DNA from: Rickettsia endosymbiont of Cardiosporidium cionae
Lineage (GTDB): Bacteria; Pseudomonadota; Alphaproteobacteria; Rickettsiales; Rickettsiaceae
Length of the DNA: 64,000 nt
Direction: 5' to 3'
NCBI RefSeq assembly: GCF_015476335.1
Contig: NZ_JADAQY010000002.1
Coordinates: forward strand, 153,716 to 217,715
Part shown: positions 10,730 through 19,529 of the stretch, one piece after another
How the letters are laid out: each line of letters begins with the position of its first letter
Position numbering within the stretch: the first letter of the stretch is position 1
Translations under genes and position numbers: made by a program
The notes under the pieces: generated by a model
What the model was told of the DNA's origin: nothing
Database searches by the model: none
Seen by the model: the letters and a program-made list of their open reading frames with translations, nothing else

Positions 10730-11836
10730 TTATTCAATATTCTCCAAATGCATTGATGAAATCATATCATCTTGCATGTTAATTGTATTCTCTTTTATTG
10801 CATAATTTAAAAAGTTAAATAGATTTTTAGCATATAATCTTGAACTATCAAAATGTGTTTTATTAGCAAGATCACTACATCCTATAATTTTTACTGAGTT
10901 TTTTATGATAATATTTTCAATATCAGAAGATTCCACATTACCTCCATAATCACACGCTGTATCAATTATTACAGACCCTGGTTTCATCTTATCTATAATA
11001 TTATTGTTAATGATTAAAGGAGCTCTTTTACCAGCTATCTGTACTGTAGTGATTACTATATTAAAATTTTCTATGATACTAGATAAAAAATTTTCTTGTA
11101 TTGATTGATCATTAGCATCCAAGTTTTTAGAATTGATTATTGTTCCTGGGGTATTTATTTCTTGATGATTTTTTTCAGGTGATAAAAATGTTGCGCCTAA
11201 ACTTTCTACTTGCTCTTCTGTTTCTTTTCTTATGTCATATGCTGAAACTATTGCTCCTAGCCTCTTTGCTGTGGCTATTGCTTGTAGCCCTGCTACCCCT
11301 GCCCCTATTATTAGGATTTTTGTAGCATTTATCCTACCTGCTGATGTCATCATCATTGGGATGGATCCGTTGTAATGGTAACTTCCTTCTATTACTGCTC
11401 TATAACCTGATAAGTTACTTTGTGAAGATAGTACATCCATATTTTGTACTTTGCTTATTCTGGGTAGCAGTTCCATTGAAATTAGAGTAATATCATTATT
11501 AACTGCTTGTTTTATATAATTAACGTCTCTATATTTAGATATCATCCCAATGATTGCCGTATTTTTTGCAGCGAACTGTAATTCATTTAGTTCAGAATTC
11601 ATAGGGGATGGTCTGACTTTTAATATAATGTTTGCTTTAGAGATTGCATCTTTTATATCTTTTACTATAATTGCTCCATTTGCTGCGTATTCTAGATCTA
11701 AAAAATTAGATTGAATACCAATATTCGGTTCTAAATATACATCGTGACCGTTATTTACAAATAATTTTGCAGTTTCTGGAGTAATTGCGCATCTGATTTC
11801 ATTTTTTTCTCTTTCTTTTAATGCTATTATCTTCAT
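10730..11836 (-). CDS. pntAA: NAD(P) transhydrogenase alpha subunit, part 1 (PntAA)
   Basis: NAD(H)-binding domain I of the proton-translocating transhydrogenase, which makes NADPH from NADH using the proton gradient. The 368-residue protein shows the family signatures EIRCAITPETAKLF, MELLPRISKVQNMDVLSSQS, SGYRAVIEGS, the nucleotide fold KILIIGAGVAGLQAIATAKRLG (GAGVAG near residue 179) and VIIDTACDYGGNVE. PntA signature 1 distinguishes it from alanine dehydrogenase. The mobile-loop region differs: the usual Gly-Tyr-Ala segment is replaced by a Thr/Asn-rich stretch (about 233-250). The partners pntAB and pntB are not next to it, so they must lie elsewhere if the enzyme works. Confidence 0.88.
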   Translation of the reverse strand: MKIIALKEREKNEIRCAITPETAKLFVNNGHDVYLEPNIGIQSNFLDLEYAANGAIIVKDIKDAISKANIILKVRPSPMNSELNELQFAAKNTAIIGMISKYRDVNYIKQAVNNDITLISMELLPRISKVQNMDVLSSQSNLSGYRAVIEGSYHYNGSIPMMMTSAGRINATKILIIGAGVAGLQAIATAKRLGAIVSAYDIRKETEEQVESLGATFLSPEKNHQEINTPGTIINSKNLDANDQSIQENFLSSIIENFNIVITTVQIAGKRAPLIINNNIIDKMKPGSVIIDTACDYGGNVESSDIENIIIKNSVKIIGCSDLANKTHFDSSRLYAKNLFNFLNYAIKENTINMQDDMISSMHLENIE

Positions 11837-11928
11837 GATATATGAATTTAATAAATTGAGTAAAAATCTATTTTATACAATAATGGATATGTTAAGTAAA
11901 TTGATATCATGATTAATAAGTTTAGTAA

Positions 11929-12606
11929 ATGAGAATATTTGTTAGGTCCTTTGTTTTTTTGATTTTAAGTATATTTTTAACTATATCTAATAATGCTTGT
12001 TTCAGTGATATTCATCAAGAGACTGATTCACGTTACAAAAATAGTCATACCATGCTTGCTGAGTATATTGATGCTATGCAATCTTGCGTTATGGATTTCG
12101 TGCATTATGATAGTACAAGCAAAGATAAATATTATGGATCCTTATTAATTAATAAAAATTATAATTTTCGCTTTAATTATTATCAACCATATCCCCTACT
12201 AATAGTGGGAGATAAAGATTATATTTCGATATATGATTATGATATGAAGCATTTATCTAGGATCAAAACTGTAGAATATATTAACTTGCTTTTGTTATGT
12301 GACAAGGATTATTTAAATCAGAAAATCAAGATAATATATGAAGCTATTGTAGATGATAAATATATAGTGAAAGCAATTCACAATAATTCAAGTGATTATG
12401 TATTATCATTGCAGTTTAATAGTGTGAATAAAAAGTTAGAAAAAATAGAAGTAACTGAATTTGATAATTTAGTCACTATAGAAATTAATGATGTTATAAA
12501 ATTACAATATATTTCTGATAGTTTGTTTGTAATTAGAGACCCTGAAGTATTTGCAGTACCAGAAAGATTGAATAAAAGCCAATTGTCAAAATTATATAGG
12601 GAGTGA
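11929..12606 (+). CDS. lolA: LolA-like outer-membrane lipoprotein carrier
   Basis: A 225-residue exported protein with an N-terminal hydrophobic segment (about 5-22). The pattern of the mature part fits LolA: YIDAMQSCVMDFVHYD, YYGSLLINKNYNFRFNYYQPYPLLIVGDKDYISIYDYDM and a C-terminal beta-rich part. LolA carries lipoproteins across the periplasm from the LolCDE complex. Alternatives are a LolA-fold protein with another lipid cargo (MucB/RseB-type), but length and the RFNY..PYPLLIV pattern favour LolA. The signal-peptide end (NNACFS) is only weakly lipobox-like, so I do not call it a lipoprotein. It is the last protein gene before the SRP RNA. Confidence 0.75.
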   Translation: MRIFVRSFVFLILSIFLTISNNACFSDIHQETDSRYKNSHTMLAEYIDAMQSCVMDFVHYDSTSKDKYYGSLLINKNYNFRFNYYQPYPLLIVGDKDYISIYDYDMKHLSRIKTVEYINLLLLCDKDYLNQKIKIIYEAIVDDKYIVKAIHNNSSDYVLSLQFNSVNKKLEKIEVTEFDNLVTIEINDVIKLQYISDSLFVIRDPEVFAVPERLNKSQLSKLYRE

Positions 12607-12658
12607 TTATATAGGGAGTAATTTAATCCTTGTAGTAAGTAGTAAATAATATTATTAT

Positions 12659-12757
12659 GGTCCTTGGTTAACATTAGGCATAGATGCTTGTTTAGTTGGT
12701 CAGGTCTGGAAAGAAGCAGCCAGAATTTGCTGTGTGGGTTAGTGTTGACCGTAAGGC
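12659..12757 (+). ncRNA. ffs: Signal recognition particle RNA (4.5S, bacterial small type)
   Basis: The conserved tip is unmistakable: GGTCAGGTCTGGAAAGAAGC followed by AGCCAG at 12698-12723, which is the Ffh-binding loop and GGAA tetraloop. Outside it the hairpin continues: GGTTAACATTA (12666-12676) pairs with TAGTGTTGACC (12740-12750) using G-T pairs, then CCTT with AAGG. The roughly 100-base size is that of the 4.5S type. It scaffolds Ffh and docks with the receptor FtsY, encoded at 38926. It sits directly upstream of dnaX, as in several alphaproteobacteria. Any dnaX start upstream of 12850 would translate this RNA and must be wrong. Confidence 0.93.
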
Positions 12758-12849
12758 ATTCATATGTAACAATAGAAATATTATATAGTGAATTTTGCTT
12801 GTTCTGTGCTCGGCTGGGTATAGCGTTTCACTCAATCATAAATACTAGT

Positions 12850-14607
12850 ATGAATTCAAGGTATGGTTCTATTACCCAAAAATATAGACCAAAGAATTTG
12901 AGTGAAATTAAAGGGCAAGAAATTGTAACCAAGATACTTAACTATTCTGTATTAAGTAGCAAAATAGCTAGTGCTTATTTGTTTACTGGGGCTAGGGGTG
13001 TAGGTAAAACATCGGCCGCTAGAGCATTGGCAAAGGCTGTAAATTGTACAAATATAAGTAATGTTGCCGGATGTGCTACAGCATGCGGTTCGTGTAAAAA
13101 TTGTATTGCTGTTAATGATAATGCTCACCCAGATATTTTAGAATTTGATGCTGCAAGTAAAACTAGTGTTGATGATATCCGTGATATTATATCTATTGCA
13201 GAGTATTTACCTATGTTATCCAAATACAAGGTGTTTATAATAGATGAAGTGCATATGCTTTCTAAAAACGCATTTAATGCTTTACTTAAGATTATAGAAG
13301 AACCTCCTAACCATGTTGTATTTATATTTGCCACAACAGAAATACACAAAATAGCTTTGACTTTTGTCTCTAGGTGTCAGCGCTATAATTTTAAGCGTTG
13401 TACAAATACAGCATTATACCAGTTGATTAGTGATATAGCAAAATCTGAAGAGATGAGTATTGATAAAGGGGCTATAGAGCTTATAGTACAAAATTCAGAA
13501 GGCATAGTACGTGATGCTTTGACAATGTTAGAACAATCTGTGGTTTACAGTAATATTAATAAAATTAATCATGTTACTATTGAGATAGTCACTGATGTTT
13601 TATCTCTAGGATCTTTTTCTGATGTGATCGATGTCACCGCAAATATTATATGTGGCAATATTACTTCTGCACTTAATAATATCAATAATGTTTATATGAA
13701 TACTGCTAATATTGAGATTTTTTTGGCTAATATAGCAGATTTTTTAGCAGAGTTGGTTAAATATAAGTTACTAGATAGTTATTATAATATAATACATGAA
13801 AATTATTTGGATAAGATACAAAATATTTTAAATACTGTTTCGCTTGAGCATTTAAGTATATTATGGCAAATTTTTACTCAAGCTTTAATGGAGATCAAAT
13901 CTACTCATAATATGTTAGTATTTTTAGAAATGTTGATTGTCAAAGCTATTTATTCTTGTGCAGTGAAAATTGAGGATAATTCAGATATTGCAGATATTGA
14001 TACTAAAATTGATTTGAAATATTATAAATCTACTGATCAAGCCAAATCTAATATTAAGTCTATTGATCAGGACAAATCTAATATTAAGTCTACTGATCAA
14101 GCGAAATCTAATATCGTAATTCATCAAAAAGGTAACAGTTCTAACCTTAATGCTTCTATTCACCCTGAATACCAGGATGATATTGATAATAAGATTGATT
14201 GTCTCCATAAAAATACTACAATATCTAACACAGAGGTTCATGTTGAGTCTGAGGCTCTATTTGATGATAGAAATGATTTGGATTCTTTAATTAATTTTAT
14301 CCGTTATTGCTATGAGCTTAAAGCTTTTGATCTATACTATATTATTATGAATCAGATTGAGATTACTATGGTAGAGCATAATAAGGTTTGCATATTTGGT
14401 GAACTTAGCCATGATAAGTTGTCTATGTTCAAAAAGATACTGGAAGGGTGGAGTAATGGTATGTGGGAGTTGCATTATTTAGTCAAGAAGGATATAATTA
14501 GTATTAAGGATAAGATTGTTTCTGATGTTAAATCTAGTAAGTGTTTTAAGTTATTAGAACGGAATTTTATTCATGTTACTGTACAGGATATCTTGCTTCA
14601 TACCTAA
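12850..14607 (+). CDS. dnaX: DNA polymerase III subunits gamma/tau (DnaX)
   Basis: Clamp-loader ATPase that assembles the replicative polymerase. The start is set at ATG 12850 (MNSRYGSITQKYRPK); the frame stays open upstream but there it runs through the SRP RNA gene. The 585-residue product has Walker A GARGVGKTS (47-55), zinc-binding cysteines C66, C75, C79, C82 and C85, Walker B IIDEVHMLS, the sensor FATTEIHK and the SRC box VSRCQR. After the ATPase and collar domains comes a low-complexity linker with three copies of a 10-residue repeat (about residues 393-422), then a divergent tau-like C-terminal domain. No clear frameshift signal for a short gamma form was seen. Confidence 0.94.
   Translation: MNSRYGSITQKYRPKNLSEIKGQEIVTKILNYSVLSSKIASAYLFTGARGVGKTSAARALAKAVNCTNISNVAGCATACGSCKNCIAVNDNAHPDILEFDAASKTSVDDIRDIISIAEYLPMLSKYKVFIIDEVHMLSKNAFNALLKIIEEPPNHVVFIFATTEIHKIALTFVSRCQRYNFKRCTNTALYQLISDIAKSEEMSIDKGAIELIVQNSEGIVRDALTMLEQSVVYSNINKINHVTIEIVTDVLSLGSFSDVIDVTANIICGNITSALNNINNVYMNTANIEIFLANIADFLAELVKYKLLDSYYNIIHENYLDKIQNILNTVSLEHLSILWQIFTQALMEIKSTHNMLVFLEMLIVKAIYSCAVKIEDNSDIADIDTKIDLKYYKSTDQAKSNIKSIDQDKSNIKSTDQAKSNIVIHQKGNSSNLNASIHPEYQDDIDNKIDCLHKNTTISNTEVHVESEALFDDRNDLDSLINFIRYCYELKAFDLYYIIMNQIEITMVEHNKVCIFGELSHDKLSMFKKILEGWSNGMWELHYLVKKDIISIKDKIVSDVKSSKCFKLLERNFIHVTVQDILLHT
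14026..14115 (+). repeat. 30-bp tandem repeat, three copies, inside dnaX
   Basis: Three head-to-tail 30-base units at 14026-14055, 14056-14085 and 14086-14115 encode KSTDQAKSNI, KSIDQDKSNI and KSTDQAKSNI. They differ at only a few bases, so the duplication is recent. They lie in the hydrophilic linker between the DnaX collar and the C-terminal tau-like domain, where length changes are tolerated. In-frame unit length keeps the gene intact. Confidence 0.95.
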
Positions 14608-14642
14608 TTCAGTTTAGTTTAATTTTAAAATCGTGGGACGTG

Positions 14643-14969
14643 ATGGATATAAGCCAAATACTTAAACAAGGTGAGAATATACAGAAAAAAATGCAGGCAA
14701 TACAGCAGGATTTAGTAGATCAAGAGTTTTTTGGCTCTTCAGGAGGAGAGTTGGTTAATTTGTCTATTTCTGGGAATAGTGAAATCAAGTCTTTAAAGAT
14801 AGATGATTCGTTATTAGATGTTGAAAAAAAAGAAATTTTAGAAGACCTGATTATTGCAGCATATAATAATGCTAAATCAAAGTTGAATCTTGAGTCTAAA
14901 GATCAATTTGCTAAGAATTTTACTAATATTTCCGGGATGCCTCAGGGGTTTAAATTCCCATTTTTATAA
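14643..14969 (+). CDS. ybaB: YbaB/EbfC nucleoid-associated protein
   Basis: A 108-residue DNA-binding protein of the YbaB/EbfC family, forming a homodimer that binds and bridges DNA. It shows the family's pattern: an N-terminal helix rich in Q/K ([19 protein letters not shown]), the strand [20 protein letters not shown], then [15 protein letters not shown] and a glycine-rich end [13 protein letters not shown] 14643 is preferred to the GTG three bases upstream. dnaX-ybaB-recR is a widely conserved operon order, which confirms all three calls. Confidence 0.93.
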   Translation: MDISQILKQGENIQKKMQAIQQDLVDQEFFGSSGGELVNLSISGNSEIKSLKIDDSLLDVEKKEILEDLIIAAYNNAKSKLNLESKDQFAKNFTNISGMPQGFKFPFL

Positions 14970-15000
14970 TATAACTAAAATAAATATTAAAAGCTATTTG

Positions 15001-15600
15001 ATGTTAGAGAATACCAGTATAGATCAGCTAATATATTTATTTTCAAAATTACCAGGTCTGGGTAATCGTTCTGCTCGCAGGATAGTTCTACATTTGTTAG
15101 AAGAAAAGGATCTAAGATTGAAGAGTTTGATAGAAGGTTTAATAAGTGCGGCTGAGCAGATACAAAATTGTTCTATTTGTAATAATATTGATTATAATGA
15201 GATCTGTAATATTTGTTCTTCAAAGAATCGTGATACTTCTGTAATAGCTATAGTAGAAACAGTATCAGAACTGTGGGCTATAGAAAGAAGTGAGGTGTTT
15301 AAGGGATATTATCACGTGCTAGGTAAATCTTATAAGAATATTAGTGATAATCATCATACTACAGCCAGTTTAGCAAAATTGTTAGATAGGTGTAAATCTC
15401 AAAATACACAAGAAATAATAATAGCAACGAATTCTACCTTAGATGGGCAAACAATGGCATATTTTATTACAGAATATTTCAAAGAGCATTCTATTAAGAC
15501 TTCTAGATTAGCAAATGGTATACCCTTTGGGGGTGAATTGGATTATCTTGATGAAGGTACTTTATCAATTGCCTTGGAGCAGCGATATCTATTTAGTTAA
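15001..15600 (+). CDS. recR: Recombination mediator protein RecR
   Basis: Acts with RecO (and RecF) to load RecA on gapped DNA. The 199-residue protein, normal for RecR, has an HhH motif ([17 protein letters not shown]), a zinc finger with C57, C60, C69 and C72 ([16 protein letters not shown]), and a Toprim domain ([15 protein letters not shown], then [14 protein letters not shown]). The start is ATG 15001. An in-frame upstream start at 14890 would overlap ybaB and add a meaningless extension, so it is rejected. It follows ybaB by 31 bases in the dnaX-ybaB-recR operon. Confidence 0.96.
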   Translation: MLENTSIDQLIYLFSKLPGLGNRSARRIVLHLLEEKDLRLKSLIEGLISAAEQIQNCSICNNIDYNEICNICSSKNRDTSVIAIVETVSELWAIERSEVFKGYYHVLGKSYKNISDNHHTTASLAKLLDRCKSQNTQEIIIATNSTLDGQTMAYFITEYFKEHSIKTSRLANGIPFGGELDYLDEGTLSIALEQRYLFS

Positions 15601-15717
15601 TCAGCCGTGTTTTCTTAATGTTTTACGTGATCTTCTATCTTATGTTATATTGATTTTGTTTGTGAGAAGTTTCATTCACAGCTATCACTATTATTTGATT
15701 TATGTGTCTGTGTGTTT

Positions 15718-16818
15718 ATGAAAATCATGAATAATTCTTTACCAGAGCTTGAAGTAAGGCAATATATAAAGAATAATGGTTTTATAACAATAGACAACTT
15801 AATGTCTATTGCGCTGAATAATACAACAGATTCTTATTATCGTTGTATCGATACTATCGGTTCAGATTTTATTACTGCTCCAGAAATCTCTCAGATGTTC
15901 GGTGAGATTATTGGATTATGGATTATAGAGCAGTACCAAATGTTAGGATCCCCTAAAGAAATTTTATTACTTGAACTTGGACCTGGTAGTGGAGTTTTAC
16001 AAAGAGATATACTGAAAACTCTGCAGTTAAATGATTCATTATTTAATGGGTTAAAGATTTATTTATTAGACATCAATAATAAGTTGATATTACAGCAAAA
16101 AAAACTTTTATTCAGGTATCATGATAAAATTCATTGGATCAAAAATATTTATTCATTACCAAATATTCCGACAATTGTTATTGCAAACGAGTTTCTAGAT
16201 TCTATGCCCATTAAACAATATATCAAAGTTGGTGGAAATTATTATGAGATGACATGTGGAATTTCCACTGATAATTTTGATATTATTTATAACAAATTCT
16301 ATGGTGAAGAATTTTTATGCAACAGATTTATTGCAATATATCCTAATGCGCTGGATGGAGCTATAATTGAAGAATCTAATATTGCTCTGGAATTTGTAGA
16401 GTTATTATCAAAACATTTATTGAAAAATAGTGGATCCGCATTATTTATCGATTATGGGTATAATTATATACCTAAAATTAGAGATAGCTTCACATTTAAT
16501 AATAGCTTACAATCTTTACTTAATCATCAGTATTCACCGATATTCACTTGTATCGGTCAGTCTGATTTGAGTGCGCATGTTGATTTTTATAAATTAAAAC
16601 AAGCAGCAATGAATGCTGGAATAACAGATATTTTATTTTATACTCAGAAAGATTTTTTGATAAAATACGGTATCTTAATGAGGCTTAATAAGTTAATAGC
16701 ACATAAACATAATAAACACGTGCAAGATATTTTAGTCAATCAGGTTAAAAGGTTGATAAGTAAGCAGTATATGGGAGAATTATTTAAAATATTGGAATTA
16801 AGGCAACATCTATTGTAG
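15718..16818 (+). CDS. MidA/NDUFAF7-family class I SAM-dependent methyltransferase
   Basis: The 366-residue protein has the DUF185 (NDUFAF7/MidA) pattern: DFITAPEISQMFGEIIGLW (about 50-69), the SAM-binding motif ELGPGSG (86-92), IVIANEFLDSMPIKQY, GSALFIDYGY and a C-terminal segment with ILMRLNKLI. In mitochondria NDUFAF7 symmetrically dimethylates an arginine of the NDUFS2 subunit (NuoD in bacteria) during complex I assembly. That substrate is encoded at 25416, so the same role here is a reasonable inference, not shown by sequence. ATG 15718 and 15727 are both possible starts. Confidence 0.88.
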   Translation: MKIMNNSLPELEVRQYIKNNGFITIDNLMSIALNNTTDSYYRCIDTIGSDFITAPEISQMFGEIIGLWIIEQYQMLGSPKEILLLELGPGSGVLQRDILKTLQLNDSLFNGLKIYLLDINNKLILQQKKLLFRYHDKIHWIKNIYSLPNIPTIVIANEFLDSMPIKQYIKVGGNYYEMTCGISTDNFDIIYNKFYGEEFLCNRFIAIYPNALDGAIIEESNIALEFVELLSKHLLKNSGSALFIDYGYNYIPKIRDSFTFNNSLQSLLNHQYSPIFTCIGQSDLSAHVDFYKLKQAAMNAGITDILFYTQKDFLIKYGILMRLNKLIAHKHNKHVQDILVNQVKRLISKQYMGELFKILELRQHLL

Positions 16819-17128
16819 ATTTATCATTTTATTTTATAGAGGAGCAATTAATTAGGTGAGTTCCGGTTGACAGGATACTCGTATAGTGATATCATTCCTG
16901 TCGGAGGGCTCCTATCTTTAGTCTTCTTTTATATTCTTGTTTGTGTATCGATCGTTTTATCCGCCCTTGTGATTGTAGTTTTTAGGAGTTGAGCTTGGTG
17001 TTTTGTTAAGCTGTATATTCTAAATCAGTCTTTAATAGGATTTTATGTGTTTGATAAATTTTTTACAGTGTCTAGTAAAGGTTAATTAAATAGCGATTAC
17101 AATATATTAAATTATACGATAAATATTT
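16819..17128 (+). promoter_or_regulatory. Upstream region and probable leader of rho
   Basis: 310 bases without a gene. It holds a near-consensus sigma-70-type promoter (listed separately) lying within an inverted repeat. The outer arms are ATAGAGGAGC (16836-16845) and GCTCCTAT (16908-16915), with one bulge. The inner arms are GTTGACAGGA and TCCTGTCGG (16866-16904), with G-T pairs. Downstream there is a leader of roughly 225 bases before the rho ATG, with a small hairpin AGCTT/AAGCT near 16992-17012. Long leaders that allow Rho-dependent autoregulation are known for rho in E. coli; that this one does so is inference. Confidence 0.5.
16867..16895 (+). promoter_or_regulatory. Near-consensus sigma-70-type promoter upstream of rho
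   Basis: TTGACA at 16867-16872 is a perfect -35 hexamer. After exactly 17 bases comes TATCAT (16890-16895), five of six matches to TATAAT. Transcription would start near 16902, about 227 bases before the rho start codon. It is one of the best promoter matches I found in the window. The -35 lies in one arm of an inverted repeat, so a regulator or an RNA hairpin from read-through could interfere. Confidence 0.65.
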
Positions 17129-18517
17129 ATGACAATTCAACGTAAAGGCATACAAGGGGTAAGACGCTCCTCTCATGCTCAGAATAACAAAACCAACAGT
17201 GATATCAGTACTGAGGAGTCTATTAATTTAGATGATAAATCTGGTAGCAGTTATGTAGTATTGAAGGATTTGAAACAACAATCACCAGAGTTATTACAGA
17301 AAAAAGCAGAGGAACTTAAAATTGAAAATATTAGCTCATTACTTAAGCAAGAACTGATATTTGCAATACTAAAATATACAGTCGATGCAGGTGGTGTGAT
17401 CTATGGTGATGGAGTATTAGAAATTTTACCCGATGGGTTTGGCTTTTTGAGATCACCGGATACTAATTATTTACCCGGGCCAGATGATATTTATGTATCA
17501 CCTAGTCAAATTAGAAGATTAGGCTTGAAAAAGGGTGATACCGTAGAAGGGCAGATTAGGGCTCCTAGATCTAGTGAGCGTTATTTTGCTCTCTTGAAGG
17601 TCTATAAAGTCAATTTCGAAGATAATGATAATGCATATCATAGAGTGCATTTTGATAATTTGATACCGATCTTTCCAGATAATAGGTTGGTATTAGAAAC
17701 TGAGAAAGGCTCTGGTGTACAGCATGATATCAGTACTAGAGTAATTGACATTATAGCTCCTATGGGGAAGGGACAAAGAGCACTTATCGTTGCTCCTCCT
17801 AAAACTGGTAAAACTGTACTGTTGCAAAATATAGCACATGCTATTACTAGTAATAATCCTGATATATATTTGATGGTACTCTTAATAGATGAAAGACCAG
17901 AAGAAGTAACTGATATGCAAAGATCAGTCCGCGGAGAAGTGGTAAGTTCAACTTTCGATGAACCAGCATCAAGGCATGTACAGCTCACAGAAATGGTAAT
18001 CGAAAAGGCAAAAAGGCTAGTTGAACATAAAATGGATGTAGTAATATTATTGGATTCTTTAACCAGGCTTGCAAGAGCTTATAATAATGTTGTCCCATCT
18101 TCAGGTAAAGTATTAACAGGAGGAGTGGATGCAAATGCCTTACAAAGACCAAAAAGGGTTTTGGGAGCTGCTCGGAATATAGAAAATGGAGGTTCTTTAA
18201 CAATGATTGCTACTGCTTTAATAGAGACAGGTTCTAGAATGGATGAAGTAATATTTGAAGAGTTTAAGGGAACAGGTAATTCTGAACTCGTATTAGATCG
18301 TAAGGTAGCAGATAAGAGAATATACCCTGCTATCGATATTAATAAATCTGGTACGCGTAAGGAAGAGTTATTGGTGAGTAAGTCTGACCTCTCTAAAACT
18401 TGGGTGTTGAGGCGTATTATCAGTTCAATGGGGAGTGTGGATGCTATGGAATTTCTTTTAGAAAAATTGAGAGATACTGATATTAACAAAGAATTTTTCC
18501 AATCTATGAATTCGTAG
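17129..18517 (+). CDS. rho: Transcription termination factor Rho
   Basis: Hexameric RNA helicase that ends transcription at Rho-dependent sites. The 462-residue protein has a short hydrophilic N-terminal extension (1-45), the Rho N-terminal domain [19 protein letters not shown], the cold-shock RNA-binding domain with [14 protein letters not shown] and [14 protein letters not shown] (about 101-130), Walker A APPKTGKT (222-229), Walker [11 protein letters not shown], the Q-loop and the R-loop [19 protein letters not shown]. All key motifs are intact. It is preceded by a promoter and long leader, and mdh begins 52 bases downstream. Confidence 0.97.
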   Translation: MTIQRKGIQGVRRSSHAQNNKTNSDISTEESINLDDKSGSSYVVLKDLKQQSPELLQKKAEELKIENISSLLKQELIFAILKYTVDAGGVIYGDGVLEILPDGFGFLRSPDTNYLPGPDDIYVSPSQIRRLGLKKGDTVEGQIRAPRSSERYFALLKVYKVNFEDNDNAYHRVHFDNLIPIFPDNRLVLETEKGSGVQHDISTRVIDIIAPMGKGQRALIVAPPKTGKTVLLQNIAHAITSNNPDIYLMVLLIDERPEEVTDMQRSVRGEVVSSTFDEPASRHVQLTEMVIEKAKRLVEHKMDVVILLDSLTRLARAYNNVVPSSGKVLTGGVDANALQRPKRVLGAARNIENGGSLTMIATALIETGSRMDEVIFEEFKGTGNSELVLDRKVADKRIYPAIDINKSGTRKEELLVSKSDLSKTWVLRRIISSMGSVDAMEFLLEKLRDTDINKEFFQSMNS

Positions 18518-18569
18518 TTATAGAGAACTTCATTGATAATTATAGATAATTTAGTTAAGTTTATATATT

Positions 18570-19520
18570 ATGGGTAGAAGAACAAAAATTGCATTGATCG
18601 GAGGAGGTAATATAGGAGGAACATTAGCGCATATTATTGCCGCAAGAAATCTTGGGGATATAGTGATATGCGATATTAATGAGGGTTTGGTTTGCGGTAA
18701 GTCACTTGATATATCACAAGCTATTACAATTAATAATTCTGATACTAACATAGATGCTAGTACTGATTATAAGTCTATTAAGGATTCAGATGTTGTTGTC
18801 ATAACAGCTGGTATCTCCAGAAAACCTAATATGAGTCGAGATGATTTGCTAACAACAAATATTGCTGTCATGCGGTCTATTTCAGAGGCGTTGAGCTTAT
18901 ATTCTCCAAATGCTTTTGTAATAGTAGTTACCAACCCTATAGATATTATGGTTTATGCAGTGCATAAATTGAGTAAGTTGCATAAATCAAAAGTAGTGGG
19001 CATGGCTGGTATATTGGATACTGGAAGATTCAAAACTTTTATTGCGCAAGAATTTAATGTTTCAGTGGAGAATATAGATGGTTTTGTTCTAGGAGGGCAT
19101 GGTGATTCTATGGTGCCATTGATACGCTATACTACTATTAGTGGTATACCTATTAGTGAATTTCTAAAAATGGGTTGGAGTACTCAAGAAAAAATTGATA
19201 AGATTATAGAACGTACTAAAAATGGTGGAGGTGAAATAGTTTCACTATTAAAATTTAGTTCTGCATATTATGCTCCTGCGTTTGCTATATTTGAGATGCT
19301 TGAAAGCTATTTGTTGAATAAAAGAAAGATTCTCCCTTGTTCTGCTTATCTAGATGGAGAGTATGGATATAATAATATTTATGTTGGTGTCCCTGTTATC
19401 ATAGGGGATCAGGGAGTAGAAAAAATTATTGAGTTGCCTCTTAACGAGAATGAATCTCAATTATTCTCTAAGTCTGTTGAATCGGTAAAATCTTTGATAG
19501 ATTCTTTAGATATTACTTGA
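18570..19520 (+). CDS. mdh: Malate dehydrogenase (LDH-like type)
   Basis: Oxidises malate to oxaloacetate with NAD+ in the TCA cycle. The 316-residue product has the NAD fold GGGNIGG (11-17), the substrate arginines R84 and R90 in GISRKPNMSRDDLL, R153 in ILDTGRF, and the catalytic histidine H177 in GGHGDS. Arginine in the active-site loop marks malate rather than lactate specificity. This LDH-like MDH type is usual in alphaproteobacteria. It lies between rho and a small membrane protein on the same strand. Confidence 0.96.
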   Translation: MGRRTKIALIGGGNIGGTLAHIIAARNLGDIVICDINEGLVCGKSLDISQAITINNSDTNIDASTDYKSIKDSDVVVITAGISRKPNMSRDDLLTTNIAVMRSISEALSLYSPNAFVIVVTNPIDIMVYAVHKLSKLHKSKVVGMAGILDTGRFKTFIAQEFNVSVENIDGFVLGGHGDSMVPLIRYTTISGIPISEFLKMGWSTQEKIDKIIERTKNGGGEIVSLLKFSSAYYAPAFAIFEMLESYLLNKRKILPCSAYLDGEYGYNNIYVGVPVIIGDQGVEKIIELPLNENESQLFSKSVESVKSLIDSLDIT

Positions 19521-19529
19521 TATAATTTA

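Noticed and set aside
12664-12849. Upstream extension of dnaX by 62 codons
   Set aside because: It translates the SRP RNA gene; the conserved DnaX N-terminus begins at ATG 12850.
14890-15000. Upstream extension of recR overlapping ybaB
   Set aside because: It adds a non-homologous 37-residue stretch; ATG 15001 gives the normal RecR length.
15515-15721. 68-codon hydrophobic frame at the end of recR
   Set aside because: More than a third is recR read in another frame; the rest is AT-rich spacer, with no ribosome site.
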